From an uncultured Clostridia bacterium (GTDB lineage Bacteria > Bacillota_A > Clostridia > Christensenellales > Aristaeellaceae), in NCBI GenBank assembly GCA_934645275.1, contig CAKUDW010000014.1, positions 1 to 18,614 of the forward strand: DNA of 18,614 bases. Direction: 5' to 3'. Shown in pieces: positions 1 through 6,523 of the stretch. A program made the translations under genes and the position numbers. Positions within the stretch are counted from its first letter, which is position 1. Each line of letters starts with the position of its first letter. The notes beneath the pieces are model-generated. The model was given only the letters and a program-made list of their open reading frames with translations. It was not told the DNA's origin and searched no databases.

Positions 1-214
1 CCGCATCATGATAGCCCTCCAGAGAAACCTCGCCGCTGTCGCGAAAGCCCTGTATATACTCGCGATAGCCGCCGGTGGATTCCAGCGTCGTCACATCCAC
101 TTCCTCGGCCTCGGGCTCAATTTCGCTCACCGAGGTGAGCTTGCCCACAGTCTGCTGCGCGCCGTTGCCTATTTTCATCTTTAGGGTCGTCCCCTGCGCC
201 CTGGTTGTCGCCAT
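1..214 (-). CDS. Phage major tail tube protein, N-terminal part
   Basis: The first 71 codons are visible; the gene runs off the left edge. The start ATG (212-214) follows GGAGGAG with a 7-base gap. Tail tube proteins polymerise into the hollow tube through which phage DNA leaves. The visible part carries the family signature: after the opening MATTRAQGTTLKM come VTTLESTGGYREYI and then GFRDSGEVSLEGYHD, which resembles the N-terminal half of lambda-gpV or SPP1-gp17.1-like tube proteins. Its place right after the tail terminator gene agrees. A tube protein implies a tail, so this is a tailed phage, probably a siphovirus; a contractile type would normally have a sheath gene here, but that cannot be excluded beyond the edge. 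Confidence 0.8.
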   Translation of the reverse strand, partial: MATTRAQGTTLKMKIGNGAQQTVGKLTSVSEIEPEAEEVDVTTLESTGGYREYIQGFRDSGEVSLEGYHDA

Positions 215-238
215 ACATTTACTCCTCCCGACTATCTC

Positions 239-598
239 TCATTGATACACATTGCCTGCCGCGTCGGCCAGTGCCCGATAGCGCAGACTCACGCGGCATA
301 TCTGCGCGTCCGATTCAAAAAAATCCGCCGAACTCTCGCGCCTGAAGCCCGCGCCGCGCATGCGCTCATCGGCCGCAGCGGCAATTTCGCCCGCCGCAGC
401 GGGCGAGGCAGCAAAGATATCCAGCGTATAATTCAACTCCGCCAGATATTCCGCGCCGTCCGCCTGTGCATAGCGGCGATTCTGGCTCTCCCGCCAGCAG
501 AGCGCGGGCAACACCCGCATCGCCGCGGGCCGCCCATATATCACCCGCGCGCATGCGCCCGAAAGTACGTCGCGTACCTGTGCCTTCAGCGTAATCAT
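239..598 (-). CDS. Phage tail terminator / tail completion-like protein
   Basis: This 119-residue protein sits where SPP1 gp17 (tail terminator) lies, between the gp10-like gene and the tail tube gene. Tail terminators cap the growing tail tube and join it to the head. I chose ATG 596-598 (MITLKAQVRDVL) because GGAGG lies 7 bases upstream and the start overlaps the upstream stop in an ATGA junction, which suggests translational coupling. A longer frame starting at 622 would reach into the upstream gene and is not favoured. The protein has an N-terminal helix, a central strand-rich part around LAELNYTLDIFA, a helix with AAAGEIAAAADERM and a final strand ICRVSLRYRALAD. That layout fits small neck proteins. 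No catalytic motif is seen. The role is inferred mainly from position. Confidence 0.6.
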   Translation of the reverse strand: MITLKAQVRDVLSGACARVIYGRPAAMRVLPALCWRESQNRRYAQADGAEYLAELNYTLDIFAASPAAAGEIAAAADERMRGAGFRRESSADFFESDAQICRVSLRYRALADAAGNVYQ

Positions 599-948
599 CG
601 CATCGCCTCCTTCGCCGCGCACATCGCCGACTCAAAAAATGGCGCGGCTGCGGCCTGCGCCGCGGGCAGCATGTAGCTGTGCGCGGCCATTTTGGATGTG
701 CCGTACTCCACCATGACGGCATGGCGCGCGTTCGCCGTCACACGCATGCCCAACCGCCCGTCCGGCGCAGCGGAAATGCTGTTGCGCAGTTCGCCGCTGT
801 CCACCGGTACAAGCGCGCGCGCCCGCTGCGCCGCCTGGCCCGCGGAGGCGGCAATCGCCCCCGCAAGCCTCCGTTCAAGCCGATTTGGCATTTCTGCAAC
901 GCGCTGCGCCAACGCCGCAGCGTTATGCTTCAGGAAAGCAGTCGGCAT
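595..948 (-). CDS. HK97 gp10-like phage neck protein
   Basis: This 117-residue protein belongs to the HK97 gp10 family of head-tail joining or tail-assembly proteins. It shows the family motifs: PVDSGELRNSI at residues 48-58 and VEYGTSKM at 80-87, followed by the usual aromatic-Leu-Pro-Ala segment (SYMLPAAQ). The N-terminal 45 residues are helical and rich in Ala and Arg. The ATG at 946-948 has GGAGG four bases upstream. The start lies inside the end of the head-closure gene (19-bp overlap) and the stop overlaps the tail terminator start by 4 bp, so the genes are tightly packed. SPP1 has a protein of this kind (gp16.1) at the same place. The exact structural role of the family is less certain than membership. 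Confidence 0.85.
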   Translation of the reverse strand: MPTAFLKHNAAALAQRVAEMPNRLERRLAGAIAASAGQAAQRARALVPVDSGELRNSISAAPDGRLGMRVTANARHAVMVEYGTSKMAAHSYMLPAAQAAAAPFFESAMCAAKEAMR

Positions 949-1244
949 ACGGCCTCCCTGTGCGCCATCCAGTTGTTCAGCGCCTCCACCAGATACAATT
1001 TGTCATTCACATAGGCGCCGTCGCCCACGCTAACCGCCGCGTCCGCGGGCAACAGCAACCGAATGCGCTCTGATGAAACCGCGCCGCCGTCCGTGCGTGC
1101 CATGTCGCCGCCATCCGGCAGAAGGCTCGCCCGAAAAAGCTGCGTCTCATTTGAAAAGGCTTCGCCCTGGCCCCCCAGCGCATCTGTTTCAGGTCCGCGC
1201 GCAGCGATGCGCACCTGAATGCGCGTCCGTTCGTGCAGTCGCAT
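930..1244 (-). CDS. Phage head closure protein (SPP1 gp16-like stopper)
   Basis: This 104-residue protein is predicted to close the head after packaging, sitting below the connector ring as SPP1 gp16 does. The sequence has an alternating strand pattern typical of these small beta-rich proteins: RTRIQVRIAARG near the N-terminus, then SNETQLFRASLLP, SSERIRLLLPADAAVSVGDGAYV and a C-terminal DKLYLVEALNNW. The phrase about a defined or declared quantity (VSVGDGAYVNDKLYLV) matches the usual end of the family. Its ATG follows the connector stop directly (TGA then ATG, no gap), so it is probably translated by coupling; no strong ribosome-binding site stands alone. The 3' end overlaps the gp10-like gene. 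Assignment rests on position plus this weak pattern. Confidence 0.6.
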   Translation of the reverse strand: MRLHERTRIQVRIAARGPETDALGGQGEAFSNETQLFRASLLPDGGDMARTDGGAVSSERIRLLLPADAAVSVGDGAYVNDKLYLVEALNNWMAHREAVCRLLS

Positions 1245-1538
1245 TCAGACCACCGTCCTCGCCAGACGATACGGATTTAACTGCCGCTTCAGATATTCCG
1301 GCAGGCTGTCCGCACAGCGGTGCAGCGCGCCCTCATCGTGGGTGGATTCGCCCTCCATGCCCATGCGGTTATAGAGCATGGCGGCCGCTTCAAGCTGCGC
1401 GCCACGCAGCGGCTCGGGCACGGCGTTCCGGCTGGTATAAGCCATAATCATTTCACCCGCAGCCTCCAGCAGGTCGTTAAGCAGCGCCTCGTCCTTCGCG
1501 TCGGGCATGCGGCGCTTGAGTTTTGCCAGCATGTTCAT
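1245..1538 (-). CDS. Phage head-tail connector protein (gp6/SPP1 gp15-like)
   Basis: This 97-residue, mostly helical protein fits the head-tail connector family (HK97 gp6, SPP1 gp15), which forms a ring beneath the portal. Visible hallmarks are DLLEAAGEMIMAYTSRNAVP at residues 22-41, AAAMLYNRMGMEGESTHDEG at 51-70, and LPEYLKRQLNPYRLAR near the end; the aromatic-Asn-Arg-x-Gly-x-Glu-Gly stretch is very typical. The start ATG (1536-1538) overlaps the major capsid stop by one base (TGATG). A second ATG two codons on is a possible alternative. The ribosome-binding site is weak, as expected for translational coupling. The gene directly follows capsid and precedes head closure, as in SPP1. Confidence 0.85.
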   Translation of the reverse strand: MNMLAKLKRRMPDAKDEALLNDLLEAAGEMIMAYTSRNAVPEPLRGAQLEAAAMLYNRMGMEGESTHDEGALHRCADSLPEYLKRQLNPYRLARTVV

Positions 1539-2653
1539 CAGCCCAGCGCGCGCACGGCCAGTTCCGGATACACGGTCTTAAAACCGTAGAGCACATCCAT
1601 GGAATAGACGCTGCGCTTGTACTGCTGGTCGTAGCCCTTGGTCACGCGCAGAGAAATGCCGTTGAAGCTGGTAACATAGCTGGCTACGCCCTGCCCATCC
1701 GGGTTGATCAGCGGACGCGTGACGTAGGCAAACGCCATCGGGTGGAAGGCCAGGTTGGCCGTATGGTTGCCCACCAGCTCCACATCCGTATTGTCGGCAA
1801 TTTCAGGCAGCGCAGGATAGACCTGAACGCCCGCGATGGCATTGCCGGCAGCCGCTGCGCTGTCCTGCGTCACGACATAGCTCGCGCCGCCAATCTTCAG
1901 CAAATCGCCCTTCACCAGTCTGCCGGTCAAAGCGGTACCGTCGATGGAAAGCTGCCGCGTGCCTGCCGTCACTGCGCCGTTGACCTTCACCGCAGTCGCG
2001 GCGGTAACGCCGGTCACGTGGCGTCTGATGGCCTGGCTCATGTAATTATCCATGCCGTAGACGCGGCCGATCGCACCCTCGCGCAGTGCCTGACTGGAGC
2101 CAGCCTTTTCAGCGTTCACCAGCGCCGCCAGCTGGGTAAACTTTGCGTCTGCCTCGGGATCCCACACCGCTACGCGGCCATAGGTGGGTGCTTTCAGGAT
2201 ATTCAACATGCGGCGCGCGGCGGCAAGATCGGAAAGCTCGCCGGGCGTCGTGCCCGCCGTGCCGCAGCAATAGGGAATATCAGCATAGAGCGCAAGCCCG
2301 TCGGCATTAATCTTTTCAGCCAGTGCCGCCGCTGCGGGCTGAATGAAGGCGCGGTTCAGGTCGTCGATGCCGGTGGCGCTCTCGACGGCGGTCGCGCGCG
2401 CATCTACCGTAGCGATGTGGTCGAGCGCCACGTTCACCGCGTCCTCGTTGAAATCCTGATAGCGCACGCCCTCGGCGGCGCTGAATTCCTGCGCGGTAAA
2501 CACGCTGGGCCTGCGTACCTTCACGCTGTCGCCCAAATCGTGGAATTCATCGGAAAAATCGCGGTAGCAAAGATTGGGGAACACCAAATTATCGATCAGC
2601 TGCGGCAACGCCTGCCGCGCGATTTCCTGAAGGGTTACAAGGGTATTGGCCAT
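1538..2653 (-). CDS. P22 coat-like phage major capsid protein
   Basis: This 371-residue protein is the shell subunit. It resembles the P22 coat protein branch of the HK97 fold: an N-terminal helical arm (LVTLQEIARQALPQLIDNL), then HDLGDSVKVRRPSVFTAQEF at about residues 38-57, the typical Gly-Asp-Ser-Val plus Arg-Pro element, and an inserted beta-rich domain from roughly residue 213 to 290 (AVKVNGAVTAGTRQLSIDG, KGDLLKIGGASYVV, DNTDVELVGNH). The C-terminal part contains NGISLRVTKGYDQQYKRSVYSMDVLYGFKTVYPELAV, the usual ending. AGGAGG lies 10 bases before the ATG. A separate scaffold gene precedes it and no head protease is present, which suits a P22-like assembly in which the coat is not cleaved. 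Capsid next to an SPP1-type portal shows mosaic descent. Confidence 0.85.
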   Translation of the reverse strand: MANTLVTLQEIARQALPQLIDNLVFPNLCYRDFSDEFHDLGDSVKVRRPSVFTAQEFSAAEGVRYQDFNEDAVNVALDHIATVDARATAVESATGIDDLNRAFIQPAAAALAEKINADGLALYADIPYCCGTAGTTPGELSDLAAARRMLNILKAPTYGRVAVWDPEADAKFTQLAALVNAEKAGSSQALREGAIGRVYGMDNYMSQAIRRHVTGVTAATAVKVNGAVTAGTRQLSIDGTALTGRLVKGDLLKIGGASYVVTQDSAAAAGNAIAGVQVYPALPEIADNTDVELVGNHTANLAFHPMAFAYVTRPLINPDGQGVASYVTSFNGISLRVTKGYDQQYKRSVYSMDVLYGFKTVYPELAVRALG

Positions 2654-2697
2654 GATTATTTATCCTCCTTTTCTGTTACAGGCGCGCGCAAAGCCTT

Positions 2698-3255
2698 TCA
2701 GCGATCCGCACCGCGAAGGGCAAAGCGCGCGCGATAATAGTCGTCGTCCGAATCCGTTTCAGGCGCGGTACGCGCCGCCACAGGCGCCATGCCGCGCATC
2801 CTTTCGCGCACGCCCTGCTGCACGGCTTCGCGAAAGGCGCGCTCGGCGGCGTCCACGCTGCGGGCAACGCCCTCGGCGCTATCGTAATTGAGCGCGTCCA
2901 TAAGCTCTGCGGGCAACGCGCGCTCATGCAGCAGCCGCGCCGCTTCCGCCCGCAGCTCACGGCGACCGATCTCGGCCTCCCGTGCCTGAAGCTCCGCTTC
3001 ACGGCGGGCAAAATCGTGCGCCATGCGTTCCTCGCCGCTCATGCGCGCCATCGCCTCGGCTTCGGCGCGCGCCTGTTCGAGCTTCCGTTCTGTCTCCTGC
3101 GCCCATTTGCCGCGCGCAGTTTCCAGAGCGCGGGATACCCTGCGGTCGAACTCCGACTGGAAATCCCGCTCCCGCAGCAGTGCGTCAAAGTCCTGCGCGG
3201 GGCTTGCCGCCATCGCGGCCCCTTCCTGGTTCTGAACCTCAATGTGTTCTTCCAT
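2698..3255 (-). CDS. Phage capsid scaffolding protein (DUF4355-like)
   Basis: This 185-residue acidic and Ala/Glu/Arg-rich protein is predicted to be the internal scaffold that guides capsid assembly and is then lost. Residues about 20-120 form a long charged helix or coiled coil (FDALLRERDFQSEFDRRV, then repeated ERMAHDFARREAELQAREAEI). The segment AELMDALNYDSAEGVARSVDAAERAFREAV at about 115-145 resembles the conserved second half of DUF4355 proteins found between portal and capsid in Firmicute phages. The C-terminus is acidic (ETDSDDDYYRARF). The start ATG (3253-3255) has AAAGGA about 6 bases upstream. A 91-bp gap to the portal and a 44-bp gap to the capsid are the largest in the late cluster apart from the terL-portal gap. 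Confidence 0.8.
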   Translation of the reverse strand: MEEHIEVQNQEGAAMAASPAQDFDALLRERDFQSEFDRRVSRALETARGKWAQETERKLEQARAEAEAMARMSGEERMAHDFARREAELQAREAEIGRRELRAEAARLLHERALPAELMDALNYDSAEGVARSVDAAERAFREAVQQGVRERMRGMAPVAARTAPETDSDDDYYRARFALRGADR

Positions 3256-3346
3256 TAAAATTCCTTTCCGCCCGCGCCGTGCTCATCCGGCGCGTGCAAT
3301 GCAAAAATATATCTGTAAACGCGCTTCGCGCGCGCAAACAGTTATC

Positions 3347-4621
3347 TCACCGCATACCCGCCATGTTCATCGCCCTGCGCGCCAGCTCTTCCTGCGGCAG
3401 AATGTCCTTCAGCTCACTCAGGGTCTGCGCATTCTCCAGCTCGTTCACCGGCAGCGAACGGGAAAATACCATCCGTACACCGTCCGCATCCAGCGGCTTT
3501 TCCCCGCGACAGGCCAGAAAATGCGCGAAGCCTTCCAGACGCGCACGGAGCCCCTCGCGGAACCAGCGCTCCTTGATCTTCGTCAGCTGCTCCAGCCCCA
3601 GCAGCTTGTAGCGCATGGCCACGCCGCTGGAATTTCCGGCAAACTGCTCGTCGGTCAAATCGGGCACCAAGCTCATCTTGTGAATATCCGATCGAATCGC
3701 AGCGCGCAAAACCTCCGCGTCGGCCTCATTCAGCTGCTTGCAGAGCCACTCGACGCGCGCGTCGCTGTCAGGCATGGCCAGCGCCTTGTCTTCGCGCAGC
3801 TGTTGGCCGGGCGTGCGGCCGCGCGCGTCCGTTTCCAGCGTGCATCCGTAGAGCACCAGCAACGCGTCCACAAACTGCTGCTTGTCGTTCATGCGGTCGG
3901 ATTGCAGCAGATCGTAAGCGTCGATCAGCCCGATTACATCCTCAAAATCGCCATGCTCGCTCTCATCGTTCCAGTACTCAATCAGCGGCACGCGGCCAAA
4001 ATAGTGCGGTTCCACGCGCACCGGCGCTTCAAAACGCGCTTCCGTCAGCGATTCCTCACGATAACTGAGCACGCTAACGCCGGTGTACACCTGCACGCGA
4101 AAGCCCTCCAGGCGTCCGCCGGGCGTGCGCATCGGCATGCAGCTCATGCCCAGCAACGGCCGGTTTTCCACGCTGTCGTCGTAGACCACGAAGGCGTCCC
4201 GCGCATCCAAACAGGCAGCGCGCGGCCGGGCCCACTCGTCGGCATAGAGCAGCTCCACACCCTTGCCGCAGATGCTGGCGGCACGCGCCAACTCCGCATC
4301 CACGCTGTCGATGGCGCAGCTGTCGTAGGCGCGCAGCAGCGCAGAAAGCGCTTCCTCCTGTTCGGGCGCTTCGTAACGCACCGGATTGCCGATTAGATAG
4401 CCCGCAGCCATCGTGGAAATATAGCGCGGATAGGCATGCGCCAGCTTCATGTTTGGCAGTCCCGCGCCGCGCACGCGCGCCTGTATGGCGTGGCCGCCGC
4501 GATAGTAGGCATAGAGCCGCGCCAGTCGCCCCGCGCCGGTAAGCTGCTGTCGCAGGCAGCTGGCCAGCAGTTTACCGTCCGGCAGGCCGCCCTCAAATTC
4601 CATTCTGGGTCTGGTAATCAT
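3347..4621 (-). CDS. Phage portal protein (SPP1 gp6-like)
   Basis: The portal ring at one capsid vertex docks the terminase and passes DNA in and out. This 424-residue protein has SPP1 gp6-family features: HAYPRYISTMAAGYLIGNPV at residues 62-81, the GRVPLIEYWNDESEHGDFEDVIGLIDAYDLL region from about 209 to 239 with the usual SD-RMND-QQFVDALLV that follows, and LVPDLTDEQFAGNSSGVAMRYKLL near 318-341, which corresponds to the channel-lining helix region. The ATG is preceded by GGAGGACGGAGA. The C-terminus (LSELKDILPQEELARR) also fits. Length is slightly below the roughly 450-500 residues usual for the family. It sits between large terminase and scaffold. Confidence 0.92.
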   Translation of the reverse strand: MITRPRMEFEGGLPDGKLLASCLRQQLTGAGRLARLYAYYRGGHAIQARVRGAGLPNMKLAHAYPRYISTMAAGYLIGNPVRYEAPEQEEALSALLRAYDSCAIDSVDAELARAASICGKGVELLYADEWARPRAACLDARDAFVVYDDSVENRPLLGMSCMPMRTPGGRLEGFRVQVYTGVSVLSYREESLTEARFEAPVRVEPHYFGRVPLIEYWNDESEHGDFEDVIGLIDAYDLLQSDRMNDKQQFVDALLVLYGCTLETDARGRTPGQQLREDKALAMPDSDARVEWLCKQLNEADAEVLRAAIRSDIHKMSLVPDLTDEQFAGNSSGVAMRYKLLGLEQLTKIKERWFREGLRARLEGFAHFLACRGEKPLDADGVRMVFSRSLPVNELENAQTLSELKDILPQEELARRAMNMAGMR

Positions 4622-4642
4622 TCTCCGTCCTCCATATCAATC

Positions 4643-4662
4643 GACGTATATTGACGTATATT
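4643..4662. repeat. Perfect 10-bp tandem repeat ahead of the portal gene
   Basis: GACGTATATT occurs twice without a gap (4643-4652 and 4653-4662) in the 69-bp space between large terminase and portal. This is AT-rich against a GC-rich background. On the minus strand it lies just before the portal ribosome-binding site. No palindrome or promoter could be fitted convincingly. It may be a simple duplication. Confidence 0.6.
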
Positions 4663-4690
4663 CATAAGGGAAGCAGCGCCGCATGCGCCC

Positions 4691-5941
4691 CTAGATTCCA
4701 AGCTGCGCCCGGTCCACCGTATGCGCGCCGCGGCAGCGAATCATATCCTCCAGCGCATAGCGCGCTGCATCAATCAGGTGGTTGTTCTTATCCGGGCAGT
4801 CGGCGCGATAGTTGCCCCAGGCATCGCGCTCGTATTCGTAGCAGGAAAACTCGCGCGCGGCGTTCGGGCATTTCTTCGGGTCGATCACAATTTCGCTCAA
4901 CTCCTGCAAAAAACGTATACCTTCGCGCACGCTGCCCGGGCCCTTCTTTGCGCCCACAGCCGCTACGCCGCGGGCGCGAAGCTCCTGAATCATGCGCGGA
5001 TCGGCGCTATCGCAATGCACGGTTTCCCCGTCCGCGCGCGCCGCCACCTCTGCCGCCAGGTGCTCCGCCGGCGTGCGCACGCCGACGAATTCTTCCGCCA
5101 CGAACAGCCTTCGCCGCTTCGCGTCGTAGTAAACGCGAATGAACGCGTCCGGATCCACCGCGAAGCCGAAATCCAGGCCGTTCAGCGGACGACCGGCCAT
5201 CAGCTCGTCGCCGCCAATCGTCCTCAGCGAAAGATTATCAAACACCTGACCGCCGTTCCCCACCGCCTCCCCCAGGTACATGTGCCGCCACATGCGCTCG
5301 TTCGAGCGCCGCAACGCCTCGGCCTCGGCCAGAAAGCTTTCGCCCAGCCAGACCGGCGGCAGCATCCGATAATCGCTGTGGTGCGTCAGTCGCCCGTCCA
5401 CGGATACGCGCGCCTCAGCGTTAATCCAGCTGGCCGCCGATTCCGGCGGGTTGTAGGTCAGCACCGTAGCCGCCCGATCCACCCCGCGCAGCACCGATGC
5501 GCGAATCGTGCGTATATCCTGCATCCCGGAAAATTCGGAGGCTTCCTCGAACCACAGGAAGCGGAACACACCCTTTGCCAGCTTCAGCGATTTGGATTTG
5601 GCCGGGTCGTCCGCACCGCGGAACAAAATGCGCTGGCCCGTATCCCGCCGAATCATCTCCGGTGGATCGAGCCGGGTATCGAACGCCGCTTCAATGCCCA
5701 GCGTCTGCGCCGCCCACAGCGCCTGTTCAAACACCGAGCGCCTGAGCGTAGCCGCCACCTTGCGATACACCACTGCATTCGCATCCGGCCAGCGCAACAG
5801 ACAGATCAGCATTTCCAACGAAGCAAAGCTTGATTTAGCCGATCCGCGCCCGCCGCCCAACAAATATTCCCGATGTCGCCCGGCACGAAGGTCGGCATGC
5901 ACCGGATAAAACGCCGGGGCAATGGCCCGGCTCAATCGCAC
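4691..5941 (-). CDS. terL: Phage terminase large subunit (DNA-packaging ATPase/nuclease)
   Basis: This 416-residue protein pumps phage DNA into the prohead and cuts it. The N-terminal ATPase has a Walker A variant GGGRGSAKSS (residues 29-38, Lys36), an adenine-side Arg in YRKVAATLRRS (59-69), Walker B ending FLWFEEASEF (catalytic Glu132 or 133), and a coupling motif TYNPP (162-166). The C-terminal RNase H-like nuclease shows Asp257 (GLDFGFAVDPDAF), Asp311 (HCDSADPRMIQEL) and Asp391 (NHLIDAARYALED), so the active site looks complete. It resembles the PBSX/SPP1 type (Terminase_3). The start is GTG (5939-5941), 10 bp inside the end of terS, and has no strong ribosome-binding site, so coupling to terS is likely. 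Stop is TAG. Confidence 0.95.
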   Translation of the reverse strand: MRLSRAIAPAFYPVHADLRAGRHREYLLGGGRGSAKSSFASLEMLICLLRWPDANAVVYRKVAATLRRSVFEQALWAAQTLGIEAAFDTRLDPPEMIRRDTGQRILFRGADDPAKSKSLKLAKGVFRFLWFEEASEFSGMQDIRTIRASVLRGVDRAATVLTYNPPESAASWINAEARVSVDGRLTHHSDYRMLPPVWLGESFLAEAEALRRSNERMWRHMYLGEAVGNGGQVFDNLSLRTIGGDELMAGRPLNGLDFGFAVDPDAFIRVYYDAKRRRLFVAEEFVGVRTPAEHLAAEVAARADGETVHCDSADPRMIQELRARGVAAVGAKKGPGSVREGIRFLQELSEIVIDPKKCPNAAREFSCYEYERDAWGNYRADCPDKNNHLIDAARYALEDMIRCRGAHTVDRAQLGI

Positions 5942-6333
5942 GGCGCGGCCTGATCGGGTATGTCGTCCACCAACACCACCGGCGCCGCCGGCGCGGCCGC
6001 CGCTTCGCTGAATACGCCCAGCCGCCTGCCCAGCATTTCCGCCGCCTTCATGCGCGAAGCCGCGCTTCTATCGGATTTATCGCCCTCCAGCTCGCCGCGC
6101 ATCACCGCCGAGAGAAACTCCAGCACTTCGTTCGCATCCGCCACGTTCGCCATTCGCATCGCCTCCAATCGCTCGCGCAGGTATTCTCGCACTGCTGCCT
6201 GTCGCTTGGCTCCCTGCGCATAGCTGCGCTTGAAGCCCGCCTGTTCGGCCGCCTCGGCCGCATTGCCCAGCTTCAGATATAAATCTGCAAATCGCCGCTG
6301 GCGCTCAGTCAGCCTGCCCGCTCTCTTTTTCAT
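5932..6333 (-). CDS. terS: Phage terminase small subunit
   Basis: The small terminase recognises the packaging site and hands DNA to the large subunit. This 133-residue protein starts with the Terminase_2 signature RLTERQRRFADLYLKLGNAAEAAEQAGF (residues 7-34), a helix-turn-helix with the typical Gly-Asn-Ala-x-x-Ala-Ala turn, followed by SYAQGAKRQAAVREYLRERL. The middle part (ADANEVLEFLSAVMRGELEGD) is an oligomerisation-like helix, and the C-terminal 25 residues are Ala/Pro-rich and acidic. The start ATG (6331-6333) has GAGGAGGT seven bases upstream, one of the best sites in the window. It is the first gene of the late operon and lies directly behind the repressor-controlled promoter at 6386-6414. 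Confidence 0.9.
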   Translation of the reverse strand: MKKRAGRLTERQRRFADLYLKLGNAAEAAEQAGFKRSYAQGAKRQAAVREYLRERLEAMRMANVADANEVLEFLSAVMRGELEGDKSDRSAASRMKAAEMLGRRLGVFSEAAAAPAAPVVLVDDIPDQAAPCD

Positions 6334-6362
6334 CGCACTTACCTCCTCGGTCGCAGTTTGAT

Positions 6363-6378
6363 TAACCGTTTTCGGTTA
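6363..6378. promoter_or_regulatory. Operator 1 for the S24 repressor (predicted)
   Basis: TAACCG-TTTT-CGGTTA is an inverted repeat with two perfect 6-bp arms. It shares the core AACCG-N4-CGGTT with three other sites nearby. It covers about +1 to +16 of the leftward late promoter, so bound repressor would block initiation of terS transcription. Binding by the adjacent repressor is inferred. Confidence 0.75.
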
Positions 6379-6385
6379 TGCACGC

Positions 6386-6414
6386 AGTATATACCCGAAT
6401 TCGGTTGTTGTCAA
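6386..6414 (-). promoter_or_regulatory. Late promoter driving terS and the structural operon
   Basis: On the minus strand, a perfect -35 TTGACA (6409-6414) is followed by a 17-bp spacer and the -10 TATACT (6386-6391). The start point should be near 6379, giving a leader of about 45 bases with a strong ribosome-binding site. Operator 2 lies wholly inside the spacer and operator 1 over the start point. The near-consensus hexamers suggest a strong promoter for the host housekeeping sigma factor that stays silent only through repression. Confidence 0.85.
6393..6406. promoter_or_regulatory. Operator 2 for the S24 repressor (predicted)
   Basis: ACCCG-AATT-CGGTT carries a perfect 10-bp core palindrome CCGAATTCGG (6395-6404) and differs from the shared AACCG-N4-CGGTT pattern at one base. 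It lies exactly between the -35 and -10 of the late promoter, a classic place for a repressor to exclude RNA polymerase. Its centre is 29 bp from that of operator 1. Confidence 0.75.
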
Positions 6415-6435
6415 GACTTCTTGATAAAAAAAATT

Positions 6436-6449
6436 TACCGTATACGGTT
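6436..6449. promoter_or_regulatory. Operator 3 for the S24 repressor (predicted)
   Basis: TACCG-TATA-CGGTT carries the perfect 12-bp palindrome ACCGTATACGGT (6437-6448). It lies between the two divergent promoters, about 10 bp upstream of the repressor's -35 and 43 bp centre to centre from operator 2. It could serve in autoregulation of the repressor gene or in cooperative or looped binding with the other operators. Confidence 0.75.
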
Positions 6450-6459
6450 AAATAGTCCC

Positions 6460-6488
6460 TTGCAAAAGCGACAAATATGGTTTATACT
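6460..6488 (+). promoter_or_regulatory. Promoter of the repressor gene
   Basis: TTGCAA (6460-6465), a 17-bp spacer and TATACT (6483-6488) form a good sigma-A-type promoter facing right. The start point would be near 6495, about 29 bases before the chosen start codon. It points away from the late promoter; the two -35 boxes are 45 bp apart with operator 3 between them. Confidence 0.75.
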
Positions 6489-6523
6489 GTTTTCATCAAA
6501 GGTTGAGGATGGGAGATGCGGCC

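Noticed and set aside
1523..2737. Long plus-strand frame opposite the major capsid gene (404 codons)
   Set aside because: It lies antisense to a well-supported gene, is rich in His, Arg and Ala as GC-rich antisense frames are, and has no recognisable domain.
3310..3335. GC-rich hairpin between scaffold and portal genes
   Set aside because: The stem is only five bases of simple CG alternation, common in this GC-rich DNA, with just three T after it on the minus strand; not enough for a terminator.
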